DNA of 64,000 nt, from positions 120,872 through 184,871 of the forward strand of contig QANU01113048.1 of the NCBI GenBank assembly GCA_003254905.1, read 5' to 3'. The notes under the pieces are model-generated. The model had not been told where the DNA came from. It worked only from the letters and a program-made list of their open reading frames with translations, and ran no database searches. The position numbers and the translations under genes were made by a program. This document shows positions 41,809 through 53,937 of this stretch, piece after piece (within the stretch, counting starts at the first letter, position 1; every line of letters begins with the position of its first letter). Source of the stretch: Nissolia schottii (Eukaryota > Streptophyta > Magnoliopsida > Fabales > Fabaceae).

Positions 41809-44436
41809 TGTAACACACCTGCTAACTGCCCACTTCCATGGTAGTAAGGAATGCTCACAGGGTTGTTATTCGTCGTGTCGGGTTACCTTTAGCCCTTACT
41901 TTTACCTTTGTAANTCGGGTTACCTTTAGCCCCTTACTTTTACCTTTGCAAATATCTCTTACTCGAAAGTATGAACCCATTTGAAAATCGTTCGTGTGCT
42001 TTATCAATTTATAAACTAGGAGCCGTGCGTGGTCAAGGAAGAGTGTGTGTGTGTGTGTATATATCTATATACACACAAACGCTAGCGTCTTAAGCAATCC
42101 AAGTGATAACCGAAATAGAACAAGAAGAGTATATATATATATAATTACAACCAAGGTCCAACACATAGTTACACATTGAATTACTAGTAAGTATTTACAC
42201 AAAATTTATAAAAGTCACAGATCATTACACAAAATATCTATCGCTCTAGTGCTAAAATAGTCACTTCTCTCTGGTACTAGAACTTCCCTGCTGCGGCCAT
42301 CCGTCACCTACCACGCATCTCGCTCGTCGATCCATTTGCTTTGTACCCCTAGAACCATAATGGAGTGGGGGTGAGAACTCTGGGTCCTCAGTGGGATTCC
42401 TTAGCGTTACCTAACATTCATTTTCTCGATTATGTTCCAAGCCACTCAGGAGATCTCTAAGTGTGCATGCATACTAACCACCTACTAATTATTATCTTTG
42501 TCTAGGTCCTGAGTAGCTTTATCTACTTTACTAGGTGATCGGGGGGATCTAATCTTTCTTATCTAGGTTCTCGCGCTTTCTATTCCTGACCGTCGTAACG
42601 TAACCACATATACATGTATGCAGACAGACTCAACTGGCCATCACGCATATGTTGCGCGGGAATCATTCCACCATGCTTGTCAGGCACGGGATAGTTCATC
42701 GTGCACACTTTTGAGCATGGTATCGTTCATCAATGTAGTGGACTGTTCATCATGCCGATGAGGCACGGTATCAATGCATGGGACTCGTCATCATTTACCG
42801 ACTCGTGTCACACCTCCTTGTACACCTCAGGACCGTCGTCCCCATGGCAATGGACGACCTACCTTCACTGTTTGTTCCTCGAGGCAACAAAACTCCACCC
42901 CCTTCTCGGGTGGCGAGGGGCCGCCTTCCTTTGGGCTAAGCCAGATGTGGATCGTATACCCATTTACTCTTTCCATCGTTCTTTCCTACCATTGACCATA
43001 CTCACGTTTATCTTTTCCATTGGACCATACCCTTGTTCTCTACGTTCCATTATGACCTTTGATTCATTAGGTGACAACCTCTAGTTATCATGATGCATGC
43101 TTTACCAAAACACATCATCACATAATCACATAATAAATCAACGCCCCGTTGCGTCCGCTCAGTGGTCCCTGAAGCTATCCAGGTCACAAAGTTTTGTTTC
43201 AAAACCATTTCACAAACCATTATTTAGGTCACTCAGTGGTCCAGTGGGGCCGCTTAGTGGTCCCTGAAGTCACCTAGGCCACCACTTGATTTTCAAAACA
43301 CCTTGGGGGTTTCAGGCCCTAGGCCACTTAGTGGTCTGGGCGTGACCTAAGGCTCCCTCTTTGATACTTTGCTTCTCTGTATACCCGTTCCCATGGCCAC
43401 TTCTTAGGGTCTTTCCATAAGTTTCAACAACCATAAAACAACAATATGTAGGTCACAGGACCCATTAGAATTATCCATATATCTTAACATAGCATTTCTA
43501 ACATAATACAACATAAAAGCATACAAGCAAAGCAAGCATATAGAAGCCACCAAGGAGGTGAGCAAGCTTAGGATTACCCACTTTCTTGGAGGATTAGAAA
43601 TGATTAAGAAGGTAGGATGAGGTTTCCCTGGAGTGTGGCTCTCCTGGCTAGCTTTCCTAGCTAGTTTCCAGTTTTCGGCAGCGTACCGGCAGAGTCTCTG
43701 AACAGAACGAACTTGAGCAGGAACTCAAGAGATGAGAAAGTGAAGAAATGAAATGCCATGGAGGGCTATTTATAGCCTCCAAAACATGGCCTTGGGTAAT
43801 TGTGGTCCACAAATTAATTTTACAAAACAAAAGGAAAAAGAAATTAAAATAAATGGACAAGGATGATGACTAATGGCCTAGTCATCTTTGACTTTGACCA
43901 AAAATACTTGGTCCATATGAAGAGAGAGAAAACGTGAGAGAGAACAGATTGGGTTGGCCATGGAGCCTACTTTCCAGTCCTATTTGATCGTGTTTTGTCG
44001 TACGTTGTCCAGGTGCTCTACTTACGGCCATCTGAAAAATATTTCGCTTGTATTGCTGTGCTCTTCTATTTCTCCTAGTGAGGGTTTGGGGCTAATTCAC
44101 GATATTTGTAACCTTTTCCTCTGTAAAGGTACAATTTCCAGAGACTTGAGACTTTCTGCTAAACTATGGTGGCCAAAAGGAACTGATCTAGTGTCTGTAG
44201 AATCATCCGAAACTGAACAGAACTCCATTTTACCGACAGTTTAGATTTACCATCCAATTCTAAGGGTCAAGATGAATCATTCTAGTGTCATCAGATTTTC
44301 GAAAAACTAAACAGAATAATTTCTACAGAGAATTTTGTTCTAAGTATTCAGGCTCTTATATTTTTAACCTATACAGAGGGCTTCTACTGATATTTCTCCT
44401 GTGAATTCCTTGTTAAGAGAAAAGTGGGATGTTACA
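41809..44436 (-). mobile_element. Chromovirus-type solo LTR, reverse orientation
   Basis: TGTAACACACC...GTGGGATGTTACA with a perfect 5-bp duplication tgatc (41804-41808 and 44437-44441), about 2.6 kb. On the minus strand: TATAAATAGCC (about 43770-43780), a donor-like AAGTGG/GTAATCC (43576-43577), an array of CACTNAGTGG motifs (43148-43345), a conserved CCACTCAGGAGATCTCTAAG block (42443-42462) and an acceptor-like TTATGGTTCTAG (42349-42350). The exon after it stays open only briefly, so the acidic ORF seen in other LTRs has been lost. A single N at 41914 separates two copies of a 35-bp stretch. Confidence 0.88.
43148..43345. repeat. Array of CACTNAGTGG-type motifs in the solo LTR
   Basis: Copies of (C/G)(C/G)CACTTAGTGGTC, CCGCTCAGTGGTCC and CACTCAGTGGTCC, several followed by CTGAAGC(T/C)A(C/T)C(C/T)AGG. 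Spacing is about 30-40 bp. It is positioned inside the predicted leader intron. Confidence 0.75.
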
Positions 44437-44446
44437 TGATCTGGAG

Positions 44447-44481
44447 AAGTGAAGAAGTGAAGAAGTGAAGAAGTGAAGAAG
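44447..44481. repeat. Short tandem repeat (GAAGTGAA)n
   Basis: Four copies of a 9-bp GAAGTGAAG-type unit just right of the solo LTR. Confidence 0.85.
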
Positions 44482-44564
44482 ATATGAGTTTAAGCAATCG
44501 GGTGGATGAATATATAGTTGAGGGACTGAGTTTTTTTCATTGCAGGCACAGTCTCTTAGGCCCC

Positions 44565-44740
44565 TGAAATCGGCACTGCTAACGCCGATTTCAAGCATGC
44601 CTCACCTGTACACGACAGCTCTAAAATCGGCACTCTGGCCTCCGATTTCAGCACTTGTCTTACACGTTGAACGAGCTCAAATTTTCTCATTTTTTGATGG
44701 CCTAAAATCGGTAAAGGGAAATCCGATTTCAGGTTCCAAA
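44565..44740. repeat. Cluster of AAATCGGCA / GCCGATTTC inverted pairs
   Basis: Three head-to-head pairs: about 44566-44594, 44623-44650 and 44703-44733. Loops are 7-10 bp and the arms are (T)GAAATCGG(C) or AAAATCGG(C). Same motif family as 13265-13475. Confidence 0.7.
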
Positions 44741-45284
44741 ACCATACGTTTGTGAAATTGAAACATGATCCATATTTTAGACATTTGTTCCTTTGGGGTC
44801 ATTTTTTTTTTATAAAAATTCTTGGAGAGAAAAATAATTTTAAATAAGAAAATATAAATATAAATTTATCATAAATTTTTTACTATTTAATGTTTGGTAT
44901 GTTGAGTGATATGATGCAATGTTTCATTATTATCCTTTGCCAAAAAAGGGGTTGATTCAATCTGATTTTGTAAGTTCAAATAGATAACACATCAATGAGT
45001 AGTTCGAGTTATATTAGAATGTATTGATTTGATGCCATATTTTTATTTGGTAGGAATTCAAGTCTGAATTGTGTTCCTTTGTATTGGAAATTGTTAGTAG
45101 AACTAAAAAGTACATTAAGTGGGAGTATAACGTTGAACCTAGAGGGGATTGCAGGGGCCAAGAGACTAAACAAACCATTGCGCTATCAAGTCATATTATC
45201 ATAAATATTCATTGGTATATATATAAATAAAAAAAAATTAAACTTCATGGGCCCATAACCGTTACAAACCCGCCCTTGGATCCG
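44741..45284. other. AT-rich spacer, no gene seen
   Basis: No open frame with recognisable similarity and no transposon termini. Borders the degraded gypsy element on its left. Confidence 0.5.
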
Positions 45285-45578
45285 TCGCTGGCTAGTAGAA
45301 GAAACAAGCGATGGGCTAGAAGATGAGGCTGAAGGATCCATAATGGTTGGGCCTACTAAAGTTGAGGGCATGCTAAGGGCGAAGAGAGTTAGCAAGAGAC
45401 CTAGGGATGGGGTGATTTCGTGCACACATGATGGGAGGGTCTCTCCATGCAGAAGATCAAAGGGAGATACACGAGTTATAATGTGAGGACTTGTATGCCA
45501 ATCATTGGCTAATTACGTAGAGTATGTTATTTCGTTAGATGATTCTTTTGCTGAAATTGTATTTAACTGAGATGATAA

Positions 45579-46060
45579 TTGAATGAAAGATATAAGACAC
45601 TGAGAAATTTCTTATTATTTTCATCTTTGTTTTCATTGAGAGACTTCCATGGCAAGTGGCTCGAAGAGCTCTTCTACTTGGACGGTGAATCACTCATATG
45701 GTACCAATGGCTGCATGTGAATCAACAGCTGCCATCATGGCCAACATTCACAGTTACGCTCAAAACCCATTTTGCTTTGTCTCTATTCAATGATCCAAGG
45801 GGAGAATTCTTCAAGCTTGAACAAGAATTGTGTCAATATGTGACTATCAAGCCTAATTAATTTGAGACTCTAGCTAATTGCATAGTGGGCCTCCCAACCC
45901 ACTTCTTCGTGAGTTGTTTCATCTATGGGCTTAAACCCGAGATCCGTAGCAAGGTCCAGGCCCAAACCTCAGCAACCTTATCCCAAACCATTGCCCCAGC
46001 TCGCTTGTTTGATGATGAGTATCGTTACTTAGCATCCTCTTTGCACACAACACCATGAAC
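45579..46060 (+). pseudogene. gag remnant of the degraded gypsy element
   Basis: LYLDGESLIWYQWLH-like sequence, then LPSWPTFTVTLKTHFA and RGEFFKLEQE. After a TAA at 45858-45860 the same frame continues with LPTHFFVSCFIYGLKPEIR. This matches the retrotransposon gag domain order (a W-x-x-W core, then the CFI-GL-PEI block). Several stops. No zinc knuckle found. Confidence 0.7.
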
Positions 46061-46573
46061 CCGGCCCACTCTAACACCAAACCCTTCATCCCCTAATCTA
46101 ATGTCTTCCACTAACGACATCCCCATCAAGAAACTCACCATTGTCCAATTCCAAGGATTATCCTACGACTGTGATGGGAATTTTTTCCTAGACCATTGCT
46201 GCAAGTCTTGATTCTTCCTCCTTTTGGTTGATGATGATGAAGCACCATCATTTGTGGACCTACCCATTGATGAAACCTAAACCCTAATCCCACTCGAGCT
46301 TACCCTTCCACTACTGGGACCCCCTATTCATATTATCCTCCATGCCATGATTGGCCACCTCATGAACGTTATGCGCCCAGCGCTGATCCAAGAAGCTTCC
46401 ATCACAATTTCATCAATTGTCGCATTGCTCAACTTTCGGGATTGCCTGGCCTATGTTCTAAGTGCTTGTGGGGAATGGGTCCATCATCATCATTTGTGCC
46501 AAGGTGTGTCGTCAAGTGCCACTGAAGCTCCAATAACCCACCTTCAACGTGGACTTGCATATTCTACTGATCG

Positions 46574-47155
46574 TTGACGCTGGTAGACCGTTTCTCTAAG
46601 GTTGCTCACTTTTGCATGCTTCCTCACCACTTCACTGCCCCAGAGGTTGCTATTAATTTTGCTAAATGTACCGGAGGGGTACGTTCTGGATCCTGGAGCT
46701 CGCAGACGGGGCGGGGCACGGGTACCTGCAAAGACTCCGATGCTTAGGTTAGTAGATGTTCGAGGTGTAGGTCAAAGGTGATGATTTTAGAGTCTGAGAG
46801 TTTACCTGAGGAGTTGGCTCTGTTTATATACCTAGACGGCGTCAGTAATTCCCTCAATCCCGCGACTGTTCTTCCTGCTCCGCTTCCGGGGATCACGGAG
46901 TGATGCCCGTTGGCAGGAGTCCATTACGGGGATATCTTTCCTATTCTGCCTCTGGTGATCATGGAGCGATGGCAGCTGGTTGAGTCGGTTTGGGTTAGGG
47001 TGGCTACGTCGGGGCACTCCAGGGTAGGCCGCTATTATCTACTTGGGCCGCGAATGGGCTGACTGTGGAATCCGCGGAATGGGCCGATGCGGCCTAGGCC
47101 GTAACAGTAAATTTGTGTGCAAACGACATGGTGTTCCCCTGAGCATCATCTATAC
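46574..47155 (+). pseudogene. Integrase fragment, interrupted by a solo LTR
   Basis: VDRFSKVAHF with the first catalytic-core Asp (about 46583-46612), then APEVAINFAK up to 46666. After the insertion 46667-47106 the frame resumes FVCKRHGVPLSII (47109-47150). The two halves join seamlessly when the insertion is ignored. The remaining catalytic residues are gone. Confidence 0.7.
46667..47106 (-). mobile_element. 440-bp solo LTR inserted in the integrase fragment
   Basis: TGTACCGGAGG...GGCCGTAACA, 440 bp, with a 5-bp duplication carrying one mismatch (ctaaa at 46662-46666, gtaaa at 47107-47111). GC-rich compared with its host. A TATATAAAC-type box on the minus strand at about 46825-46833 suggests reverse orientation. 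Confidence 0.7.
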
Positions 47156-47963
47156 CGCATTCTCCTACCAGCGGTGTTGAATGTATCTTCCCCAACAATT
47201 TTTCCCTTGGAAATTCTTGACACCAGGGAAAATGAGTCCCCACCCATGCAAGGTTCTAGTGTATTAATGGGTGGGATTAGCACCTGAGGATTCCACCTGG
47301 GAAGTCATGTCTGAGTTGCCGGCAGATTACCTAAGTTACCACCTTGAGGACAAGGTGTTTGTGAAGGATACGGGAGATGATGGGCTGGCAGAAGAAATAA
47401 GTGATTGGCTAGAAGAAGAGGCTAAATGACCCAAAATGGTTGTGCCTACTAAAGTTGAGGGTAAGTTGAGGCCAAAGAGAATTAGCAAGCGACCCTAGGG
47501 ATGGGGTGATTTTGTGCACACATGATTGATAGGAGGTCTCCATGTAGGAGATCTAAGGGATATTGAGCTGTAATGTGGGATGTACGTGTGTGCCAATCAT
47601 TGGCTCATTGTGCAGAGAGTTAGTTTGTTATTCTATTAGATGATTCCTTCATTGGATTTGAATTTATTTAAGATGATGATTGAATGAACGATATCAGAGA
47701 ATTTAGTAAGCAATTGCTTGTTGTTTTTGTCTTCTTTTCCTCATTTATCCTTTTTCATAATAGCTTCTTTTTTTATCTAAATAGTAAGCATTTGAATTCT
47801 ATAACATTCTAACTAATTGATTCGAGTAAAACTTCTTTATTATTAATAATTGGAAAAATAGAACAAATTAGGTTTGCTAAAATTACACTCCAACTTAATT
47901 TTTTATTGTGATTGATCACTAATGATTTAGTAAGATTTTTGTTCCCAATTTCTGTATTTTTTG

Positions 47964-48436
47964 GGGTTAAATAAGTTTTTTTTCCCTTAATAAGTCGTGA
48001 ATTTTGATTTTGCACCATGTTAAATTTTTTCTTTGGTTTGAGTCCTTAATAAAAAAAATTTAGTTTTAGTCTCTGATGTTAAGTTTGACATTAAAGGAAA
48101 GTTAGGTGGACTTTATTGTAATTTGATCAAACTAAGTTTTAACCATGGTCAAATCGAGTTTAAATCGTTGTCAAACCAGTCTAGGGTTTAAACCTATTTG
48201 CCCATGTTTGATTTGTTTGACATGGTTAAAACTTAGTCTAACCATGTTTGACTAAATTACGGTGGAGCTTACCAAACTTTTGTCTGTTACATAATCTTTT
48301 AACGATCCACCTTAACGTAAATTAAAGGACTAAAACAAAAGAAAAAATTATCTAGGACTCAAATTAAAAAAAAAAATTAATAGGGTGCAAAATCAAATTT
48401 TGCAATTTATTGGGGAGCAAAAACTTATTTCACCCT
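47964..48436. mobile_element. Long-TIR MITE, Mutator-like
   Basis: The left end GGGTTAAATAAGTTTTT and the reverse complement of the right end GGGTGAAATAAGTTTTTGC match, and inverted similarity continues for more than 60 bp inward (AATTTTGATTTTGCACC on the left against its complement on the right). Further internal inverted pairs are present (GGTTAAAACTTAG / CTAAGTTTTAACC). About 470 bp, no coding. The flanking 9-mers are only partly alike, so the insertion is old. Confidence 0.65.
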
Positions 48437-49795
48437 AAATTTTTTGTATTTTTTGTTCTCAAAAGCTTACGAACAAAACAACAAAAACAATTAAAATAAT
48501 AAAATTTTGTTTCCTGTTTCAAGATTTTATGAAAAAAATTAGTGAATGTAAGAAATAAAAATTGAAAATGAGATTTTATTATTGAAACCTAATAGACAAT
48601 TACAATGAAAACTAGGACGAAATACAATTTTGTATATAATTTAGGGATGATGTGGTATTTTAGCAAACCTAACTTGTACTTTGTGATAATTACTCTTAAT
48701 ATTTGTCGTATCACATCAAATAAGTTTATTTTTTCTATTTATAAGACTTAGACACGTGAGCGTGAAACTTAATTCAAATAAAACATAATTTGTGTAATTT
48801 GCTTTTTTAAGTTTTCAATGAGTTCTAGTTCAATTGGCATTTATTTTCTCCCCTTTTTTTGATGTCTCAATTTTGAACATCTCTAAAATAAAATAAAAAA
48901 TAATATATTTTCTTTATTATTTATCTTTCCTGTCGCTCATATTCGATAAGCTCATGATGCTTGAATATTGAAATTAAAGAGGCACCATGTTATTTCAAAA
49001 TATTAATTTCATTATCAAATTTGACTCTCGCTATATTATTTGAACTACATTTTATCATAATTTTTATTGTAGTTAATTAAAAAAAAATTGAATAGGTTAT
49101 AATTTAATTAAGTTGATTTCGTGAGTAATTAGGTTATTAATTATTTGATTAACTCTTGTGCTTGCTTTGTCCTTATGGATCTATCACAACTCCACCGGAA
49201 CCGTGAGGCGATGAGGGAACCCGTGTTCCCTAGCTAGCCTCGTTGATCATCCTTTTAGACAACCATAAGAATTTTCAATTATTCTTTTGTTTTCATAATA
49301 GATGGCACCTAGACATGTGAACACATGTATATATCTATTTCAATTGTCATACAACATAATCAGTTCTTTGGTCCCAAGTCGCTTATCAAACATACAATAT
49401 ACTACACGATGAGAAATGGGGATTCTGTCTGTAGTCCATGGAGCTTTAACAGCAAAATCAAGCCATAACAAAATCAAAGGAATGTAGATACAATTTACAA
49501 TACATTGGAATACAACTACCCATACTGAAGGTGAGCGACTCCACACGAAAGAATGAGTATGGTATCTAATGAGAATATTTGAACATCACTCATACTAAAT
49601 CTAAAAAGGCCAAATCAACAGGGTAAGTCACATTGACTCAATTAGTGAGTAAAGAGATAGCTATAACTACACCAATAGGATACCAAAGGAATGCCATACT
49701 AAAACCATAAACTATATTAAAATATAAGAAAAATATTTAAATAAAATATACTATAAACAAACATTTGACTGTATGATCCATATCTGATTAGTGAA
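48437..49795. other. AT-rich spacer, no gene seen
   Basis: Low-complexity AT-rich DNA without recognisable coding or transposon ends. The frame 49340-49546 is not attributable to any family. Confidence 0.5.
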
Positions 49796-49929
49796 TTATG
49801 GTTTTAGGTGGTTGGTGATTGATGGAATTATGTGGAGAAACTCTTGTACAAGTATGCAAGATTGGTTTGGGAAGATAGAGGAAAAGATGGCCAACTCACG
49901 AAGTGCAGGTTCTGAAAACGTCCAGGGCG

Positions 49930-50160
49930 CTGAGCGGCCTCATGATGTCACTGAGTGGCCTAAGCTGTTTCCAAGCCCTAACATGTGAAAAGTTACGTGG
50001 TGGAGAGGACTCAGGTACAGGGTGCTGAGCGGGCATACAGGGCTGCTGAGCGGTCTACACCTTGAGGTGCCACATAAGCTTGGATAAGGATTGTTTAGAA
50101 CCCTAGGGGAACTCAGGTACAGGATGCTGAGCGGGCAAGCATGGCGCTGAGCGGCCTGAG
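49930..50160. repeat. CGCTGAGCGG motifs in the Tekay-like LTR
   Basis: About six motifs such as GGCGCTGAGCGGCC, GTGCTGAGCGGGC and CACTGAGTGGCC, each near AGGTACAGG or CCTAGGG spacers. Counterpart in the 3' LTR at 59530-59740, more decayed there. Confidence 0.75.
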
Positions 50161-51329
50161 AACCCTAGGGCACTAACTAAACTTGCCTAAGTAGCTAACG
50201 GTTTTAAAGCAAGATCCACAGGGCCACATCATTCAATCAACATTAATTCACTTTTGTGTATGCAAGATAACTCTAGGTCTTTACTCTGGTACTAATATAT
50301 ATATGCATCATGAGTATTCGGTCGTGAGTAGGGTCTAGAACAACCGTAGACAACTAGTAATGACTCACTGAAAGATAAGCAAGATCATAACTAGACCCTA
50401 GGGAAACAGTGAGCTCTTAAGAAGGCCCGACCACCGAGGGTCAGTATGCCTTAAAGATAGTACTTAGTATGATTAGGAAACCCCTCTCTTGGCACATCAA
50501 GCATGACAACGCCCTTTGCCAGTCCCGCAAGAAGGACTGATTTATGTTTAAGAAACGCAAGCATAGTCCTGAACGCAGGCTTCAGCCTGGTCTAATAAAG
50601 TAAAGCACACATCTAAACAAGAGTCCGAGTCACGTCATGACATTACGTATGTAAAGTATTATTATGCCCCAAGTGTGGACTATGTAAAGTATTATTATGC
50701 CCCAAGTGTGGCATATGTAAAGTTCCCTCAAGCCCTACGTGTGGCCATGAGTACGGAGTCACGGGCCCACTACTAGTGTCATCAATCAGGGTGACCCCCT
50801 CACCATTCGCCGAGTAGGATGGTCAGTTTCCTACCGTCATTCGATGTAATAGCATTGCCTGGTCATCAGTGATGTGAAAACAAAATGGGTTGTAGCTGAA
50901 CGGGGGCGACGGTCCCACAGCCTACAAAGGAGAATGATGGGCATCTCGCAACAAAAAAGGACGCAGCCCATGGCACGTAAGAGAACTCCCTTTCCCCATG
51001 CATTACTATGTTGTAAGTATACGTGAACTAGACGAGTCTTAGGACCCACAATAGAATCGCCCCACGCTAGATAATACAGCTAAGCTATGCGACTAGGTAA
51101 AGAGAAGCACCACTAGGCTTTGGTTAACATACTAGATTTCCCCATACCTAGTAATGTAAGTAAAGCTGCTCTAGATTAGGAACTATTAAAAGTAACAAAG
51201 AAGTTAGTGATGCATGACACTTAGAGACCTCTAGAGCGGCCTAGATCATAACTGAGCAAACTGAGACCCGCACCGGCTTAGGATTGCCCACTAGGAATGC
51301 AAAGTTCTCACCCCCACTCATGATTCTAG

Positions 51330-51913
51330 GTGATTGTGATGACGACCCCACCAGAGACCCAGACCCGACTGCTGAGCAAGATTAGGCAGCAAGACCCCGA
51401 CACCGGGGATATTACGGAGACCTGCACGTACGTTCCACGCAACGCCCCAAGTCCCCTGCAGCCAATACCAGCACTATCACCCTGTATACTGATGGGCCCT
51501 GGCTCTTCAGCTGCTACACCTATCCTCCTTGACATAGACGAAGAAGAACTCCCGCCATACGACAAGGACGTGGAGATCGACCCAAACTAGTGGCCACCTC
51601 GACCTCTCCAGCATTTGTATAGACGCAGGGCGATGAAGCAAGTCACCCCGTTCGTCGGCCGTCAGTTCGCCCCTCACACCCATGATGCAGAAGCCGGACC
51701 CTCCAGAGTACACCACGACTGGCCGGTCACTTCGGAGCTCTCCCCAACACGTGAGAGGGGAGGGGATTCATTTACTCGGGCATCCCCAACAGCCGCTAGG
51801 GAGACCCTGAGGACGACAACTTGATGAGCACCGACTCATCGGAGGAGGATGAAGACTCGGAGGATGAGGAGGAAGATCCAGAAGAGGACCCTGACCACGA
51901 CTGCGAGGACTGA
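51330..51913 (+). pseudogene. LTR-encoded acidic ORF, copy C
   Basis: The frame opens directly after the acceptor-like AG (51328-51329) with the first ATG at 51339 (MTTPPETQT). It reads SSAATPILLDIDEEELPPY, then DKDVEIDPN, a TAG at 51588-51590, and on in the same frame through HTHDAEAGPSRVHHDWPVT to a TGA at 51822-51824. The acidic tail (STDSSEEDEDSEDEEEDPEE) is in another frame and ends at TGA 51911-51913, so a frameshift lies near 51810. Counting the tail, an intact ancestor would be about 195 codons. Unknown family. It sits wholly within the LTR and so is present at both ends of the element (copy D). Confidence 0.65.
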
Positions 51914-52370
51914 TACTAGGAACCAGCTGATTCCTCGTCTCCAGTAACATTTTCATAGCTCTCGAGATATCTTGGTTGTAACTTGTAATATGTGTACAGT
52001 AACTGGTATGTAGAATCCGTACTAACTATAGCCCGTGTACGGGTGGATGTATGTATATGTATTTGTAAATTAAGTGTGAATGGACCCTTGACATATATGC
52101 TAGATATGTGAATTAACTCTCCCTACGGTGATCCACTGACGCTCATATTGTACTAAGGATGTTATGTATATATATTCCATCGCGTAAGGCTCATAATTGA
52201 AAACCTAAGGGTAATAATGTTAAATTTTCAAACAGGTCTGTATTTTTGGAGATAAGAAACTACTTTCCGAAGATATCAAGGGACTATGAGTATTCCCACC
52301 AATGAGATTTACAACCTAGTATGCAAGGTTTATGACTTAAGCATGAGCCAGCTAGCTAGGGTGTTACAGT

Positions 52371-52382
52371 TGGTATCAGAGC
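52371..52382 (+). promoter_or_regulatory. Primer binding site for initiator tRNA-Met
   Basis: TGGTATCAGAGC two bases after the 5' LTR end, the standard tRNA-Met complement used by plant chromoviruses. Confidence 0.92.
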
Positions 52383-52537
52383 AATTTGGTCCAAGGGAGC
52401 CTGAGGACTGAGCTACACTATGCTTTTGGGCATGATAATGGTGTATACTACTTCTAGGTTGAATGTGCTGATTTTATGTCCACTAGCTTTCCTTGAGACT
52501 GGTCAACTCGGGATTTTGCAGGTGCAATACAATAGCC

Positions 52538-53580
52538 ATGCCGCCCAGAAGAGATACACAGTGCACCCCTGAACTAGCTAACTTTGCTGATGTCATCAGA
52601 GAAATGGCCCGGGTAACAACCCAGATGGTAGTTGCTACCACTGCAAGGAATGCGCCCCCAACAGCGCAAGAAGAGGACGCAAAGAAGTATGTTGATTTCA
52701 TGAGGACCAGACCCCCTACTTTCGAAAGACTGATAAATCCTGAGGCAGTTCACAATTGGATACAGGGAATAGAGCAGATATTCGAGGACCTCCTCTGTAC
52801 TGATGAACAAAAGGTCAAGTTTGCAGGAGGATGTTCCGAGGTATTGCTCGTGAATGGTGGAACACCACCAAGCCCCTGCTCGAGCATAAGGAAGGTATAA
52901 TCACCTGGAATGTGTTCACTACTGCAGTCGTGGACAAACATTTTCCCAGATGAATGCGGGGTCAGAAGGAAGCGGAGTTCCTGGAGCTGAAGCAAGGAGA
53001 AAAGACAGTGACGGAGTATACAAAAAATTTTGAGAAGTTGTGCCGATACTCAAGCACCTACCGGCTGAATCCCGATGAGGGATGGAAGTGCGGGAAGTAC
53101 AAGCGGGGATTGAAGGCTGAGCTATAAATGTCGGTGAATCATCTGGATATATGGGATTACGCTACTCTAGTAGATAAATGCTAGATCTTGGAGGAATCTG
53201 CGAAGAATTTGACCGCGGTCAAGAGTGAGAAAAACAAGCAGAAGCTCGTGGAGCAAGAGAGCTCACAGCAGGACCCTAGGAAGTGAGGACCTTCCCAACC
53301 CCGCTCTCTAATTAGGGCAGGAGGCCGTACTAGCAGCAACCTCCACCAGGACCATGGGGAGCACCTAGCCAACCTCAGCAAGGACCACCCAAAGCTGCTC
53401 CGCCAGCACCAAGAACCCCGTAACAAGGAGGAGGACCTAGCCAACCTCAGCAAGGACCACCCAAAGCTGCCTGGTAGGGCAAAATGTTTGTTTTCGATGT
53501 GGCAAGAGTGGTCACATCGCCAGGACGTGCACGGTTCCCTCACCTCCAGCCCAAAGACAAGGACGCGTGTTCACTCTCTC
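52538..53580 (+). pseudogene. gag of the Tekay-like element
   Basis: Start MPPRRDTQCTPELANFADVI at 52538. It continues through MRTRPPTFERL, NPEAVHNWI and IEQIFEDLLCTDEQKVKFA, then frameshifts. EFLELKQGEKTVTEYTKNFE with LCRYS appears near 52978. A zinc knuckle CFRCGKSGHIARTC (C-x2-C-x4-H-x4-C) is at 53489-53530 in yet another frame. Gag forms the particle shell. The copy is broken by several frameshifts and stops. Confidence 0.82.
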
Positions 53581-53622
53581 TGCTGACGAAGTGCAAGACA
53601 CAGAAGATCTGATCCATGGTAA

Positions 53623-53937
53623 GTGCGTAATGAGGGGGCAGTACTTTATAATTCAAGAGCGTCGCATTCATTTATATCCCATGCTAAGGTTAGGAGCCTA
53701 AGTTTGTCACCCACATCACTACCATACACCTTAAGTGTGTCTACTCCTATTGCGCCACCTGTTATGACTTGTTTAGTATGTCTTGAGTGCCTGCTTCGGC
53801 TGCAGGGTAGAATGTTTATAGCTGATTTGATATGTCTTTCTCTAGTAGGTTTAGATATAATCTTAGGTATGGACTGGCTGCGCGCCAATCGAGTTATCCT
53901 AGACTGTGCTAATAAGGTAGTAAGTTTTCCCCTGTAG
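53623..53937 (+). pseudogene. Retropepsin-like protease of the Tekay-like element
   Basis: The frame contains ASHSFIS, LVGLDIILGMDWL and LDCANKVVSF, typical of the Ty3 protease. At the active-site position, where a D-S/T-G triad is expected, the sequence reads N-S-R (53649-53657), so catalysis is lost. It lies between gag and reverse transcriptase. Confidence 0.8.

Larger units (their letters stand above)
45285..47705 (+). mobile_element. Degraded Ty3/gypsy element with short LTRs
   Basis: Direct repeats of about 310 bp, 45290-45600 and 47390-47700 (both with GGGATGGGGTGATTT and GCCAATCATTGGCT), bracket a shortened interior. Gag-like sequence is at 45600-46060, an integrase fragment around 46575-47150 (split by a solo LTR) and a C-terminal LEDKV segment at about 47340. 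Protease, reverse transcriptase and RNase H are deleted. Ends are approximate. Confidence 0.7.
49796..52368 (+). repeat. 5' LTR (truncated) of the Tekay-like element
   Basis: Matches 59402-61895 of the 3' LTR and ends AGCTAGCTAGGGTGTTACA. Contains a CGCTGAGCG array (49930-50160), an acceptor-like TGATTCTAG (51328-51329) and acidic ORF copy C. Confidence 0.88.

Noticed and set aside
47955..48445. 9-bp target duplication for the MITE
   Set aside because: The flanking 9-mers agree only in part (tattttttg against taaattttt) and are low-complexity.
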